Below, one piece after another: positions 17,262 through 26,622 of a DNA stretch of 64,000 nt. A model generated the notes under the pieces. It was not told where the DNA came from. It did no database searches and saw only the letters and a list, made by a program, of their open reading frames with translations. The translations under genes and the position numbers were made by a program. Position 1 is the stretch's first letter. Every line of letters begins with the position of its first letter. The stretch is from Pseudomonas sp. DTU12.3. GTDB lineage: Bacteria > Pseudomonadota > Gammaproteobacteria > Pseudomonadales > Pseudomonadaceae. The stretch spans positions 6,040,501-6,104,500 of the forward strand of contig NZ_CP027218.1 of the NCBI RefSeq assembly GCF_004124275.1, in the 5' to 3' direction.

Positions 17262-18617
17262 ATGAATGCTCTAGCCCGCCGCGCCGCAGGCCTGCTGCTC
17301 AGCACAGTCTGCCTGCCCCTTTCGGCCCTGGCGGCCGACCCACAACCGACTCACGAATTTACCCTCGACAACGGCCTCAAGGTCGTCGTGCGCGAAGACC
17401 ATCGCGCGCCGGTGGTGGTCTCGCAGGTCTGGTACAAGGTCGGTTCCAGCTACGAAACCCCGGGCCAGACCGGTCTGTCTCACGCGCTTGAGCACATGAT
17501 GTTCAAGGGCAGCGAGAAAGTCGGCCCCGGCGAAGCGTCGCTGATCCTGCGCGATCTGGGCGCCGAAGAGAACGCCTTCACCAGCGACGACTTCACCGCT
17601 TATTACCAGGTGCTGGCCCGCGACCGTCTGGGCGTAGCCTTCGAGCTGGAAGCCGATCGAATGGCCAATCTGCGCCTGCCGGCTGACGAGTTCGCCAAGG
17701 AAATCGAAGTCATCAAGGAAGAGCGCCGCTTGCGCACTGATGACAAGCCGATGTCCAAAGCCTTCGAGCGCTACAAGGCCATGGCCTACCCGGCCAGCGG
17801 CTACCACACGCCGACCATCGGCTGGATGGCTGACCTCGACCGCATGAAGGTCGAAGAGCTTCGCCACTGGTACCAATCCTGGTACGTGCCGAACAACGCC
17901 ACGTTGGTAGTAGTCGGCGACGTCACCCCGGACGAAGTGAAAACCCTCGCCCAACGCTACTTCGGCCCGATCGCCAAGCGCGACGTGCCACCGGCGAAAA
18001 AACCGCTGGAACTGGCCGAGCCCGGCGAACGCCAGATCACCCTGCACGTACAGACACAACTGCCTAGCCTGATGCTCGGTTTCAACGTGCCAAGCATCGC
18101 CACCGCTGAAGACAAGCGCTCGGTCAACGCCTTGCGCCTGATCTCGGCTTTGCTCGACGGCGGCTACAGCGGTCGCATACCGACGCAACTGGAGCGCGGC
18201 GAAGAACTGGTCTCCGGCGGCTCCTCGAACTACGACGCCTACACCCGTGGCGACAGCCTGTTCACCCTGTCGGCAACGCCGAACACGCAGAAGAAAAAGA
18301 CCATGGCGCAAGCCGAAACAGGTCTGTGGAAACTGCTGGAACAGCTGAAAACCACCGCGCCGTCCGCTGAAGAACTGGAACGCGTGCGTGCGCAAGTGAT
18401 CGCCGGCCTGGTCTTCGAACGTGATTCGATCACCAGCCAGGCCACGGCGATTGGCCAACTGGAAACCGTCGGCCTGTCGTGGAAACTGATGGACACCGAA
18501 CTCGCCGATCTGGAAAGCGTGACCCCGCAAGACATCCAGAACGCCGCCAAGCTGTATTTCACCCGCGAACGTCTCAGCGTCGCCCACGTCCTGCCACTGG
18601 AGACGACTCATGAGTGA
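17262..18617 (+). CDS. M16 family zinc metallopeptidase (catalytic subunit)
   Basis: A 451-residue exported pitrilysin-type peptidase with a signal peptide (MNALARRAAGLLLSTVCLPL...ALAA). The inverted zinc motif HxxEH is present as HALEH at residues 74-78, with the distal glutamate in the FELEADRM helix. Both M16 halves are present. It is followed by an M16 paralogue lacking the zinc motif that overlaps it by 8 bp, the arrangement of a heterodimeric protease with one active and one regulatory subunit. It likely degrades periplasmic peptides; substrates are unknown. Confidence 0.93.
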   Translation: MNALARRAAGLLLSTVCLPLSALAADPQPTHEFTLDNGLKVVVREDHRAPVVVSQVWYKVGSSYETPGQTGLSHALEHMMFKGSEKVGPGEASLILRDLGAEENAFTSDDFTAYYQVLARDRLGVAFELEADRMANLRLPADEFAKEIEVIKEERRLRTDDKPMSKAFERYKAMAYPASGYHTPTIGWMADLDRMKVEELRHWYQSWYVPNNATLVVVGDVTPDEVKTLAQRYFGPIAKRDVPPAKKPLELAEPGERQITLHVQTQLPSLMLGFNVPSIATAEDKRSVNALRLISALLDGGYSGRIPTQLERGEELVSGGSSNYDAYTRGDSLFTLSATPNTQKKKTMAQAETGLWKLLEQLKTTAPSAEELERVRAQVIAGLVFERDSITSQATAIGQLETVGLSWKLMDTELADLESVTPQDIQNAAKLYFTRERLSVAHVLPLETTHE

Positions 18618-20100
18618 GCGCAAAACCCCTCGTTTGATGCTGCTCGGCCTGATCGCCATTGCGGTGATCGGCTCGACTGCTTTCTATTTGTCGCCAAGCG
18701 CTGACAGCAAGGCCAGCGAAGCCCTCGACAACGCCAAAACCCAGCAGAAGCTGCAATCGCTGGCCGAACTCGACGGCAAGGCCCCGGCCAGCCGCAAGCT
18801 CGATGTGCAAACCTGGAGCACCGCCGAGGGCGCCAAGGTGCTGTTCGTCGAAGCCCATGAACTGCCGATGTTCGACATGCGCCTGATTTTCGCCGCCGGC
18901 AGCAGCCAGGACGGCAGCGCGTCGGGTCTGGCAGTGCTGACCAACGCGATGCTCAACGAAGGTGTCGCCGGCAAAGACGTCGGCGCCATCGCGCAGGGTT
19001 TTGAAGGTCTGGGTGCGGATTTCGGCAACGGTGCTTTCAAGGACATGGCGCTGGCTTCGCTGCGCAGCCTGAGTGCTGCCGATAAACGTGAGCCGGCGCT
19101 GAAGCTGTTCTCGGAAGTAGTCGGCAAACCGACCTTCCCGGCCGACTCGTTCGCGCGCATCAAGAACCAGATGCTCGCCGGTTTCGAATACCAGAAACAG
19201 AACCCCGGCAAACTCGCCAGCCTCGAGCTGATGAAGCGTCTGTACGGCGATCACCCGTACGCGCATTCGAGCGACGGCAATCCGCAAAGCGTGCCGAAGA
19301 TTACCCTCGCGCAATTGCGTGAGTTCCACGCCAAGGCCTACGCCGCTGGCAACGTGGTGATTGCGCTGGTCGGTGATCTGTCTCGCGCAGAAGCCGAGGC
19401 GATTGCCAATCAGGTCTCATCTGCGCTGCCGAAGGGTCCGGCGCTGGCGAAGATCGCGCAACCGCAGGAACCGCAAGCCAGCGTCAATCACATCGAGTTT
19501 CCGTCGAAGCAGACCAACCTGCTGCTCGCGCAACTGGGCATCGACCGTGACGATCCGGATTACGCCGCGCTGTCGATGGGCAACCAGATCCTCGGTGGCG
19601 GTGGTTTCGGCACACGCCTGATGAGTGAAGTGCGCGAGAAACGCGGCCTGACTTACGGCGTGTATTCGGGTTTCAGCCCGATGCAGGCGCGCGGCCCGTT
19701 CATGATCAATCTGCAGACCCGCGCAGAAATGAGCGAAGGCACCCTGAAACTGGTGCAAGACGTGCTCGCCGACTACCTGAAAACCGGCCCTACGCAGAAA
19801 GAACTCGACGACGCCAAACGCGAGCTCGCCGGCAGCTTCCCGCTGTCCACCGCGAGCAATGCCGATATCGTCGGCCAACTCGGCGCGATGGGCTTCTATA
19901 ATCTGCCGCTGAGCTACCTGGATGATTTCATGCGTCAGTCGCAAAGCCTGACCGTGGAACAAGTCCGCGACGCCCTGAACAAACACCTGAGCACGGACAA
20001 AATGGTCATCGTCACCGCTGGCCCGACCGTGCCGCAAAAGCCGTTACCGGCCCCATCTGATAAACCTGCCGAGCAACCGCTCGGGGTTCCGGAGCATTAA
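18610..20100 (+). CDS. M16 family protein lacking the HxxEH motif (non-catalytic partner)
   Basis: A 496-residue M16-fold protein with an N-terminal signal anchor (LMLLGLIAIAVIGSTAFYL). The position where the zinc motif should lie reads GSASGLAVLTNAMLNEG, with no histidines or HxxEH, so it should be inactive. The C-terminal half keeps the substrate-binding Arg/Tyr region (GGGFGTRLMSEVREKRGLTYG). It overlaps the active subunit gene by 8 bp and rsmD by 1 bp. The pair probably forms an alpha/beta complex like the mitochondrial processing peptidase. Confidence 0.92.
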   Translation: MSERKTPRLMLLGLIAIAVIGSTAFYLSPSADSKASEALDNAKTQQKLQSLAELDGKAPASRKLDVQTWSTAEGAKVLFVEAHELPMFDMRLIFAAGSSQDGSASGLAVLTNAMLNEGVAGKDVGAIAQGFEGLGADFGNGAFKDMALASLRSLSAADKREPALKLFSEVVGKPTFPADSFARIKNQMLAGFEYQKQNPGKLASLELMKRLYGDHPYAHSSDGNPQSVPKITLAQLREFHAKAYAAGNVVIALVGDLSRAEAEAIANQVSSALPKGPALAKIAQPQEPQASVNHIEFPSKQTNLLLAQLGIDRDDPDYAALSMGNQILGGGGFGTRLMSEVREKRGLTYGVYSGFSPMQARGPFMINLQTRAEMSEGTLKLVQDVLADYLKTGPTQKELDDAKRELAGSFPLSTASNADIVGQLGAMGFYNLPLSYLDDFMRQSQSLTVEQVRDALNKHLSTDKMVIVTAGPTVPQKPLPAPSDKPAEQPLGVPEH

Positions 20101-20714
20101 TGGCAACTCGTTCCCCTAAAAAGCCTGCGCATAACGTCCACAACGGTGTGAACCAGTTACGCATCATTGGCGGCCAATGGCGCAGCCGCAAGCTGAGCTT
20201 CCCCGATGCACCGGGCCTGCGCCCGACGCCGGATCGCGTGCGTGAAACCCTGTTCAACTGGCTCGCGCCGTACGTTGAAGGGGCCAAGGTACTTGATCCG
20301 TTCGCCGGCAGCGGCGCGCTGTTTCTCGAAGCGCTGTCCCGTGGCGCGGCCATGGGCCAGGCGCTGGATGCCAGCAACATCGCGGTGTCCAGCCTGAAAG
20401 AACACCTCGGCACGCTGCGCTGCACCAACGGCCAGGTGCAAACTGCTGACGCCCTGCGTTATCTGGAAACCCAGACCGCCAGCGCGTACGACCTGGTGTT
20501 CCTCGACCCGCCGTTCAACCAGAACCTGCTGCCGGTGGTTTGCGCTCTGCTGGAAGAACGTCAATGGCTGGCGCCCGAGTCGTGGATCTACACTGAAAGC
20601 GAAACCGCGCCGTCGACGCTGGGCCTGCCGGGCAACTGGCGCCTGCACCGCGAGCAGAAATCCGGGCGGGTTTATTACGCCCTGTGGCAACGTACGGCGG
20701 AAATCGCCGCCTGA
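20100..20714 (+). CDS. rsmD: 16S rRNA (guanine966-N2)-methyltransferase
   Basis: Methylates G966 of 16S rRNA in the assembled 30S subunit using SAM. It has 204 residues, with LRIIGGQWRSRKL and GLRPTPDRVRETLFNWL at the N-terminus, SAM motif DPFAGSGALFLEALSRGA, and the catalytic motif DPPFN. The ATG overlaps the last base of the preceding M16 stop codon, placing it in the same operon. Confidence 0.96.
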   Translation: MATRSPKKPAHNVHNGVNQLRIIGGQWRSRKLSFPDAPGLRPTPDRVRETLFNWLAPYVEGAKVLDPFAGSGALFLEALSRGAAMGQALDASNIAVSSLKEHLGTLRCTNGQVQTADALRYLETQTASAYDLVFLDPPFNQNLLPVVCALLEERQWLAPESWIYTESETAPSTLGLPGNWRLHREQKSGRVYYALWQRTAEIAA

Positions 20715-20733
20715 CCCAAGGCAAGCAAAAACC

Positions 20734-20823
20734 TGTGGCGAGGGAACTTGCTCCCGCTGGGCTGCGTAGCAGTCCCCAAAAGGGCCGCTCCGCGCCCCGG
20801 CGGGAGCAAGCTCCCTTGCCACA
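20734..20823. repeat. REP-like inverted repeat, TGTGGCGAGGG family
   Basis: Arms TGTGGCGAGGGAACTTGCTC and the complementary GAGCAAGCTCCCTTGCCACA enclose a spacer with a smaller inverted motif. A related but distinct copy lies at 42192. This is a third palindrome family. Confidence 0.8.
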
Positions 20824-20895
20824 ATGAGCCTGTGTACTCTGGAAATTGACTATCAGCGGTGTGGGCCTCATCACATCGCTGCATCGAGAACCATC

Positions 20896-21891
20896 GTGTC
20901 CGCCTCTTCAGAACGTTTCATCCCCGCCTTCGGCCTCGGCAATCCGCACCTGCAAACCTTGTGGGGCCCGCTGTGGCGCAAAACCGTGCATATCCAGCGT
21001 GAGCGCGAGCGCCTGTGGCTTGAGGATGGCGACTTCCTCGATCTCGACTGGCACGGCCCGCACACCGCCGATGCGCCGTTGGTGCTGGTGTTACACGGGC
21101 TGACCGGCTCTTCCAACTCGCCTTACGTCGCTGGCGTGCAAAAAGCCTTGGCCGACCAAGGCTGGGCCAGCGTCGCGCTGAACTGGCGCGGCTGCTCCGG
21201 CGAACCCAACCTGTTACCGCGCAGCTACCACTCCGGCGCCAGCGAAGACCTCGCCGAAACCATCAAGCACCTGCGCGCGAAACGCCCGTTGGCGCCGTTG
21301 TACGCCGTCGGTTATTCCCTCGGCGGCAATGTGCTGCTCAAGCATCTGGGCGAAACCGGTAGCGCCAGTGGCGTGCTCGGTGCAGTCGCGGTGTCGGTGC
21401 CGTTTCGGCTCGATCAATGCGCCGACCGGATCGGCCAGGGATTTTCCAAGGTCTATCAGGCGCACTTCATGCGCGAGATGGTCGCCTACATCAAGAACAA
21501 GCAACGGCAGTTCCAGCATGACGGACGTGAGGACGGGCTCGCAGCACTGGCAGCCCTCGGCTCGCTGGAAAACATGCGCACGTTCTGGGATTTCGATGGC
21601 CGGGTGACAGCGCCGCTGCATGGTTTCAACGATGCCGAGGATTATTACCGTCGCGCATCGAGCCGCTACTTCCTCGGCGAGATCCGCACGCCGACCCTGA
21701 TCATTCAGGCGGCGGACGATCCGTTCGTGTTCCCGCACAGCTTGCCCCAGGCTGAAGAACTGTCGGCCTCGACCGCATTTGAATTGCAGCCTCGCGGCGG
21801 CCACGTCGGATTTGTCGACGGCTCAGTGCGCCAGCCCGGCTACTACCTCGAACGCCGTATCCCGCAATGGCTGGCCAGCGTGTCCGCATGA
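20896..21891 (+). CDS. YheT-family alpha/beta hydrolase
   Basis: A 331-residue putative esterase of the YheT/ABHD1 family. Motifs are GLGNPHLQTLWG at the N-terminus, the oxyanion segment HGLTGSSNSPY, the nucleophile serine in GYSLGGNVLLKHL, an aspartate in QAADDPFV and the catalytic histidine in RGGHVGFVDG. I chose the GTG at 20896; an ATG at 20824 is in frame but begins immediately at the REP boundary, has no ribosome site and adds 24 unrelated residues. The next gene, an AraC regulator, overlaps the stop by 4 bp. Confidence 0.88.
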   Translation: MSASSERFIPAFGLGNPHLQTLWGPLWRKTVHIQRERERLWLEDGDFLDLDWHGPHTADAPLVLVLHGLTGSSNSPYVAGVQKALADQGWASVALNWRGCSGEPNLLPRSYHSGASEDLAETIKHLRAKRPLAPLYAVGYSLGGNVLLKHLGETGSASGVLGAVAVSVPFRLDQCADRIGQGFSKVYQAHFMREMVAYIKNKQRQFQHDGREDGLAALAALGSLENMRTFWDFDGRVTAPLHGFNDAEDYYRRASSRYFLGEIRTPTLIIQAADDPFVFPHSLPQAEELSASTAFELQPRGGHVGFVDGSVRQPGYYLERRIPQWLASVSA

Positions 21892-22718
21892 GCGATCAGG
21901 GCGAGTCGATCCGATTCTGGCAAACCGCGCCACTGGCCGGTGTCGAATTGTTGTCGGCACGCTACATTGAGCATCGCTTCGCCCCGCATGTGCACGACGG
22001 TTTTGTGATCGGCATGATCATGGCCGGCGCCCAGCGCTACCGTTATCGCGGCGCCGAGCATCTGGCCGGCAGCGGCACGCTGGTGCTGATCAATCCGGAC
22101 GAATTGCACACCGGGCACAAAGGCACTGAGGATGGCTGGCTGTACCGGGCGTTTTATCCGGAGACCGGCAAGATTGTTTCACTGCTGGATGAGCTGGAAC
22201 TGTCCACCAGCAATCTGCCAGCGTTCGGCGCCACGCTGTACCGCGACCCGGATCTGGTCAGCGGCTTTGCACAACTGCACCGCTTGCTCGAAAGCCCGGC
22301 CAGTGCGCTGCAACAACAAACGGTCTGGCGCGAGATGATGTTGTTGCTGTTGCAGCGTCACGCGGCGGTACGAGAAATCGGCAACCCCGGCAAGGAGCAC
22401 CGCGCGGTACTGATCGCCAAGGACCTGCTGCATACGCACCTGGCAGCGCCGCCGTCGCTGGAAGAATTGGCCGCAGCGGTCAATCTGTCGCCGTTCCATT
22501 TCGCCCGGGTGTTCCGCCGCGCGACCGGCATGCCGCCGCACACCTGGCTAATGCAGCAACGCATCGCCCAGGCACGGGCGCTGCTGCAGCACGGCTGCCT
22601 GCCGGTGGAGGTCGCCACGCAATTGGGTTTTGCCGATCAGAGCCATTTGAGCCGACAGTTCAAGCAGGCTTATGGCGTCGGACCCGCCGCCTACCGCAGT
22701 GCCCGTCTGGAAAGCTGA
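21888..22718 (+). CDS. AraC family transcriptional regulator
   Basis: A 276-residue regulator with an N-terminal cupin-like sensing domain (RFAPHVHDGFVIGMIMAG, HTGHKGTEDGW) and a C-terminal double helix-turn-helix (LEELAAAVNLSPFHFARVFR and VATQLGFADQSHLSRQFKQ). The ATG at 21888 overlaps the hydrolase stop codon. The effector and targets are unknown. Cupin-type AraC proteins often control an adjacent exporter, but none is present here. A REP pair follows. Confidence 0.9.
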   Translation: MSDQGESIRFWQTAPLAGVELLSARYIEHRFAPHVHDGFVIGMIMAGAQRYRYRGAEHLAGSGTLVLINPDELHTGHKGTEDGWLYRAFYPETGKIVSLLDELELSTSNLPAFGATLYRDPDLVSGFAQLHRLLESPASALQQQTVWREMMLLLLQRHAAVREIGNPGKEHRAVLIAKDLLHTHLAAPPSLEELAAAVNLSPFHFARVFRRATGMPPHTWLMQQRIAQARALLQHGCLPVEVATQLGFADQSHLSRQFKQAYGVGPAAYRSARLES

Positions 22719-22790
22719 AAGATCGCAGCCTGCGGCAGCTCCTACACGAAACGCATTCCATGTAGGAGCTGCCGCAGGCTGCGATCTTTC
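22719..22790. repeat. REP pair (GTAGGAGCTGC family)
   Basis: Two inverted REP units in the 76-bp convergent gap between the AraC gene and sseA; it begins right at the AraC stop codon. Confidence 0.87.
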
Positions 22791-22794
22791 GCTC

Positions 22795-23649
22795 TTATTC
22801 GCCGGTGGCAATACCGCGCGAAGGCTCATTGATCCACTCACTCCACGACCCCGCATACAAAGAACCCAACGGATACCCCGCCAGGCACAACGCAAACAGG
22901 TTATGACACGCCGTCACCCCGGAGCCGCAATACGCCACCAGATCGGACGGCGAACGCCCACCCAGTTTCGCCGCAAAGCGTTGTTTGAGCTGATCGGCCG
23001 GAAGGAATCGCCCGTCGCTGCCAAGGTTGTCGGTGAATGCCGCGCACTGCGCCCCGGGAATATGCCCGGCCACCGGATCAATCGGCTCCACTTCCCCTTT
23101 GAAGCGCGGCAAGGCGCGGGCGTCGATCAGCGTCAGCGTCGGCTGGCCGAGGCGCTGTTGCAATTGCTCGGCGCTGAGCAGCAAAGCTTTATCTGGCTGA
23201 CCACTGAAGTTGCCACGCGCAACCGTCGGCGCATCCAGACTCAGCGGCAAACCCGCCGCGTGCCAGGCCTTGAGCCCGCCATCGAGGATGAACACTCCGT
23301 CTCGCTTGCCCAGCCATGCCAGCAACCACCACGCCCGCGCCGCATAGGCGCCCGGGCCGTCGTCATACAGAACCACTTCGCTGTCATGGTTGATGCCCCA
23401 GGCTTGCAGGCGCTCGATCAATGCTGCCGGTTCGGGCAGCGGATGACGACCCGACACGCCTTTGACCACGTTGCCGCTGAGGTCACGCTCAAGGTCGGCG
23501 AAGTTAGCCCCGGCAATGTGCCCTTCGGCGTAGCTGCGCTGGCCGTAATCCGGATCTTCGAGGGCAAAACGACAATCGAGAATCAGCAACCTGGGCTGTT
23601 CCTTGCGGGCATCCAGTGCTTGCGGGCTGATCAACTGCGCAATCGGCAT
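22795..23649 (-). CDS. sseA: 3-mercaptopyruvate sulfurtransferase
   Basis: A tandem-rhodanese sulfurtransferase of 284 residues. The active-site loop in the second domain is CGSGVTACH, whose CGSGVT core is typical of mercaptopyruvate sulfurtransferases rather than thiosulfate ones. The inactive first domain contains ILDCRFALEDPDYG and the linker region GVSGRHPLP. It moves sulfur from 3-mercaptopyruvate to cyanide or other acceptors. It stands alone, 32 bp downstream of the laoR stop on the same strand. Confidence 0.92.
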   Translation of the reverse strand: MPIAQLISPQALDARKEQPRLLILDCRFALEDPDYGQRSYAEGHIAGANFADLERDLSGNVVKGVSGRHPLPEPAALIERLQAWGINHDSEVVLYDDGPGAYAARAWWLLAWLGKRDGVFILDGGLKAWHAAGLPLSLDAPTVARGNFSGQPDKALLLSAEQLQQRLGQPTLTLIDARALPRFKGEVEPIDPVAGHIPGAQCAAFTDNLGSDGRFLPADQLKQRFAAKLGGRSPSDLVAYCGSGVTACHNLFALCLAGYPLGSLYAGSWSEWINEPSRGIATGE

Positions 23650-23681
23650 AACGGGCTCCTGTGGGATTTCAACAGAACGGT

Positions 23682-24353
23682 TTATTTCACGTCTTCGAGG
23701 GCCTGGGCCAGGGGGACATAGAACTCGTCGAACAGGGCGTTGACCTGGTCGCGCGCCTCATCGGTGACAAACCCGGCTTCGAGCACCAACACCTGATACA
23801 CGCCGCGTTTAACGGCTTGCTCGCTGAGGTGGTTGGAATTTTCACGGGTGGTGCAGAGGAAACGCACCCACGAGGTCAGGATGATCCAGGCGTTGAGCGT
23901 CAGGGATTCAATCTGCACACGGTCCATCTTGAGGATTCCGGCGGCAACAAAGCCTTCGTAGATCGCGGCGCCCTGAATCACGCAGCGCTGCGAGAAGCGC
24001 CGATAACGCGCGGCCAGTTCCGGATCGCTGTCGAGCAGATGTTCAAGGTCGCGGTGCAGAAAACGGTAACCCCACATCGCCGAGAGCAGTTCCTTGAGAT
24101 AGAAACGCTTGTCTTCAACCGTCGCGGCACGCCCCTGCGGCGGGCGCAGGAAGCTGTCTACCAAGGCCTCGTACTCACTGAACAGCACGGCGATGATCGC
24201 CTGCTTGTTGGGGAAGTGGTAGTACAGGTTGCCCGGAGAAATCTCCATGTGCGCGGCGATGTGGTTGGTGCTGATGCTGCGCTCGCCCTGTTGATTGAAC
24301 AGCTCGAGGCTGTTCTGCACGATGCGCTCGCTGGTTTTTATTCGTGGGGCCAT
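23682..24353 (-). CDS. laoR: TetR family repressor of the lao operon
   Basis: A 223-residue TetR-type regulator with the N-terminal HTH (ISTNHIAAHMEISPGNLYYHF) and an all-alpha C-terminal ligand domain. Its place, divergent from an aldehyde dehydrogenase, a small Tat protein and a GMC oxidoreductase, matches LaoR (PA0367) of P. aeruginosa, which controls oxidation of long-chain alcohols. The assignment rests on gene order and family, not on identity values. Confidence 0.83.
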   Translation of the reverse strand: MAPRIKTSERIVQNSLELFNQQGERSISTNHIAAHMEISPGNLYYHFPNKQAIIAVLFSEYEALVDSFLRPPQGRAATVEDKRFYLKELLSAMWGYRFLHRDLEHLLDSDPELAARYRRFSQRCVIQGAAIYEGFVAAGILKMDRVQIESLTLNAWIILTSWVRFLCTTRENSNHLSEQAVKRGVYQVLVLEAGFVTDEARDQVNALFDEFYVPLAQALEDVK

Positions 24354-24439
24354 GGCTTGAGCTTTAATTCAGAGTGCGATGAGGGGCATCTTACGACCTA
24401 TCCGGAAATGGATAAAACAAAGCTGCGCACGGAAGTCAT

Positions 24440-24468
24440 TTGACTTTATAGAGCATAGACTCTAAAAA
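24440..24468 (+). promoter_or_regulatory. Candidate laoC promoter with LaoR operator
   Basis: TTGACT (24440-24445) and TAAAAA (24463-24468) are spaced by 17 bases. The inverted repeat TAGAG-N6-CTCTA (24449-24464) lies in and over the spacer, a position that fits repression by the divergent TetR protein. The operator assignment is inference. Confidence 0.45.
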
Positions 24469-24499
24469 GTTCATCACTACAATAAATCCGGAGCCTACG

Positions 24500-25930
24500 A
24501 TGACTGCCGATATTGCCTACCTGCAAACGCTGCAACAGCCACTGGAAGAGCTCAATCGGCAGTTCAAAGCGCAACGGGCTGCTTACGCCGTCAACCCGAT
24601 GCCTCCTGCGGCCCAGCGCCAGCAATGGCTGAAGGCTTTGCGCGATGTGCTGAGCAACGAGCGCCAGGCCCTGATCGACGCCATCAGCGCGGATTTCAGC
24701 CATCGCAGCGCCGACGAAACCCTGCTCGCCGAACTGATGCCGAGCCTGCACGGCATTCATTACGCCAGCCGCCACCTCAAAGGCTGGATGAAGGCCTCGC
24801 GGCGCAAGGTTGGCGTCGCGTTCCAGCCGGCTTCGGCGAAAGTCGTGTATCAGCCGCTGGGCGTAGTCGGCGTCATCGTCCCGTGGAATTACCCGTTGTA
24901 TCTGGCTGTCGGGCCGCTGGTCGGCGCATTGGCGGCGGGCAACCGGGTAATGCTCAAGCTCAGTGAATCGACGCCGGCCACCGGCCTGCTGCTCAAGGAA
25001 TTGCTGGCAAAAATCTTCCCCGAAGATCTGGTCTGCGTAGTGCTCGGCGAGGCCGACATCGGCGTGGCGTTTTCCCGCTTGCCGTTCGATCACTTGTTGT
25101 TCACCGGCTCCACCAGTGTCGGCAAACATGTGATGCGCGCCGCAGCGGAAAACCTCACGCCGGTGACCCTCGAACTGGGCGGCAAATCCCCGGCCATCGT
25201 CTCCCGCGACGTGCCATTGAAGGATGCCGCCGAGCGCATCGCCTTCGGCAAAACCCTCAATGCCGGGCAAACCTGTGTCGCCCCCGATTACGTATTGGTG
25301 CCGGAAGACCGCGTCGGCGGCTTCGTCGAAGCCTATCGCCAGGCCGTGCAGAGTTTCTATCCAACCCTTGCCGACAACCCGGACTACACGGCAATCATCA
25401 ACGAGCGCCAATTGGCTCGACTCAATGGCTACATCAGCGATGCGACCAGCAAAGGCGCGCTGCTGATTCCGCTGTTCGATCAAGGTCAGGGCCGGCGCAT
25501 GCCGCACAGCGTGCTGCTGAATGTCAGCGACGAGATGACGGTGATGCAGGACGAAATCTTCGGCCCGTTGCTGCCGATCGTGCCGTACCAGGATCTGGAG
25601 CAGGCATTTGCCTACATCAATCAGCGGCCAAGGCCTCTGGCTCTTTACTACTTCGGCTACGACAAACGCGAACAGAACCGCGTGCTGCACCAAACCCACT
25701 CCGGCGGCGTGTGCCTGAACGACACGCTGCTGCACGTGGCGCAGGACGACATGCCGTTCGGTGGCATCGGCCCGTCCGGTATGGGCCATTACCACGGGCA
25801 CGAAGGCTTCCTGACATTCAGCAAGGCCAAAGGCGTGCTGATCAAACAACGCTTCAACGCAGCCAAACTGATTTATCCGCCTTACGGCAAATCCATTCAG
25901 AAGCTGATCCAGAAGCTGTTCATTCGCTAG
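24500..25930 (+). CDS. laoC: Aldehyde dehydrogenase LaoC (coniferyl-aldehyde dehydrogenase type)
   Basis: A 476-residue NAD(P)-dependent aldehyde dehydrogenase of the ALDH3-like group. Motifs: PWNYPLYLAVGPLVGALAAG in the cofactor domain, the general-base glutamate in LELGGKSPAI, and the catalytic cysteine in NAGQTCVAPDYVLV. Generic annotation would call it coniferyl aldehyde dehydrogenase (CalB). In this locus it most likely oxidises fatty aldehydes made by LaoA. It is the first gene of laoC-laoB-laoA, divergent from laoR. Confidence 0.87.
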   Translation: MTADIAYLQTLQQPLEELNRQFKAQRAAYAVNPMPPAAQRQQWLKALRDVLSNERQALIDAISADFSHRSADETLLAELMPSLHGIHYASRHLKGWMKASRRKVGVAFQPASAKVVYQPLGVVGVIVPWNYPLYLAVGPLVGALAAGNRVMLKLSESTPATGLLLKELLAKIFPEDLVCVVLGEADIGVAFSRLPFDHLLFTGSTSVGKHVMRAAAENLTPVTLELGGKSPAIVSRDVPLKDAAERIAFGKTLNAGQTCVAPDYVLVPEDRVGGFVEAYRQAVQSFYPTLADNPDYTAIINERQLARLNGYISDATSKGALLIPLFDQGQGRRMPHSVLLNVSDEMTVMQDEIFGPLLPIVPYQDLEQAFAYINQRPRPLALYYFGYDKREQNRVLHQTHSGGVCLNDTLLHVAQDDMPFGGIGPSGMGHYHGHEGFLTFSKAKGVLIKQRFNAAKLIYPPYGKSIQKLIQKLFIR

Positions 25931-25959
25931 ATATCTGTCACTGACGGGTTATAAAAACA

Positions 25960-26505
25960 ATGCACCCAAGCCTGACCGAAACACCTGCCCTGTCGCGCCG
26001 TGGCCTGCTGAAATTCAGCCTCGGCGCCACGGCATTTCTCGCCACCGCCGGCCTCGGCGCCAGCCTCAGTGGCTGCTCATCCAGCGTCGCGGCCAATGGC
26101 TTCGTCTCGTTGCGCGACGGCGATCTGCTGTTTCTGCGCGCACTGATTCCGGTGATGCTCGACGGCGCCGTCGCCGCCGAGAAAATGCCGGCGGCGGTGG
26201 ATGGCACGCTCAAGTCGCTGGACTACAGTCTCGATCACCTGTCGCCGGAGATGCTCAAGCTCACCCGCCAATTGTTCGACGTGCTAGCTATGGCCGTGAC
26301 GCGCGGGCCGCTGACCGGGATCTGGGGCAGTTGGGAAAACGCCAGTGCCGAGGCAATGCGCAACTTCCTCGATCGCTGGGAAAACAGCTCGTTGAGTTTG
26401 TTGAAAATGGGGCATAGCTCACTGCAGCAAATGGTGCTGATGGCCTGGTACACACGCGCGGAATCGTGGGGGCATTGCGGCTATCCGGGCCCACCTACCG
26501 TCTGA
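25960..26505 (+). CDS. laoB: Small Tat-exported (lipo)protein LaoB
   Basis: A 181-residue protein with a twin-arginine signal (LSRRGLLKFSLGATAFL) followed by LSGC, a lipobox-like cysteine near residue 43, so it may be a Tat-dependent lipoprotein. The mature part resembles the small gamma subunits that accompany flavin dehydrogenases (gluconate 2-dehydrogenase subunit 3 type). It lies 29 bp after laoC and before the GMC oxidoreductase, so it likely helps mature, export or anchor LaoA. LaoB (PA0365) occupies the same place in P. aeruginosa. Confidence 0.78.
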   Translation: MHPSLTETPALSRRGLLKFSLGATAFLATAGLGASLSGCSSSVAANGFVSLRDGDLLFLRALIPVMLDGAVAAEKMPAAVDGTLKSLDYSLDHLSPEMLKLTRQLFDVLAMAVTRGPLTGIWGSWENASAEAMRNFLDRWENSSLSLLKMGHSSLQQMVLMAWYTRAESWGHCGYPGPPTV

Positions 26506-26520
26506 AATCAGCGCGCGCCT

Positions 26521-26585
26521 TTCGCGAGCAAGCCCGCTCCCACATTTTGAAATGCCTTCCCCTGTGGGAGCGGGCCTGGCGAAGG
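26521..26585. repeat. Degenerate REP pair (TGTGGGAGCGGGC family) between laoB and laoA
   Basis: The left arm TTCGCGAGCAAGCCCGCTCC is intact; the right arm is shortened to TGTGGGAGCGGGCCTGGCGA. This REP is inside an operon rather than at an operon end, so it could tune laoB versus laoA levels. Confidence 0.75.
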
Positions 26586-26622
26586 GGCCCGCAAAAACAA
26601 CAAAAACAAGAGAACCTGACCG

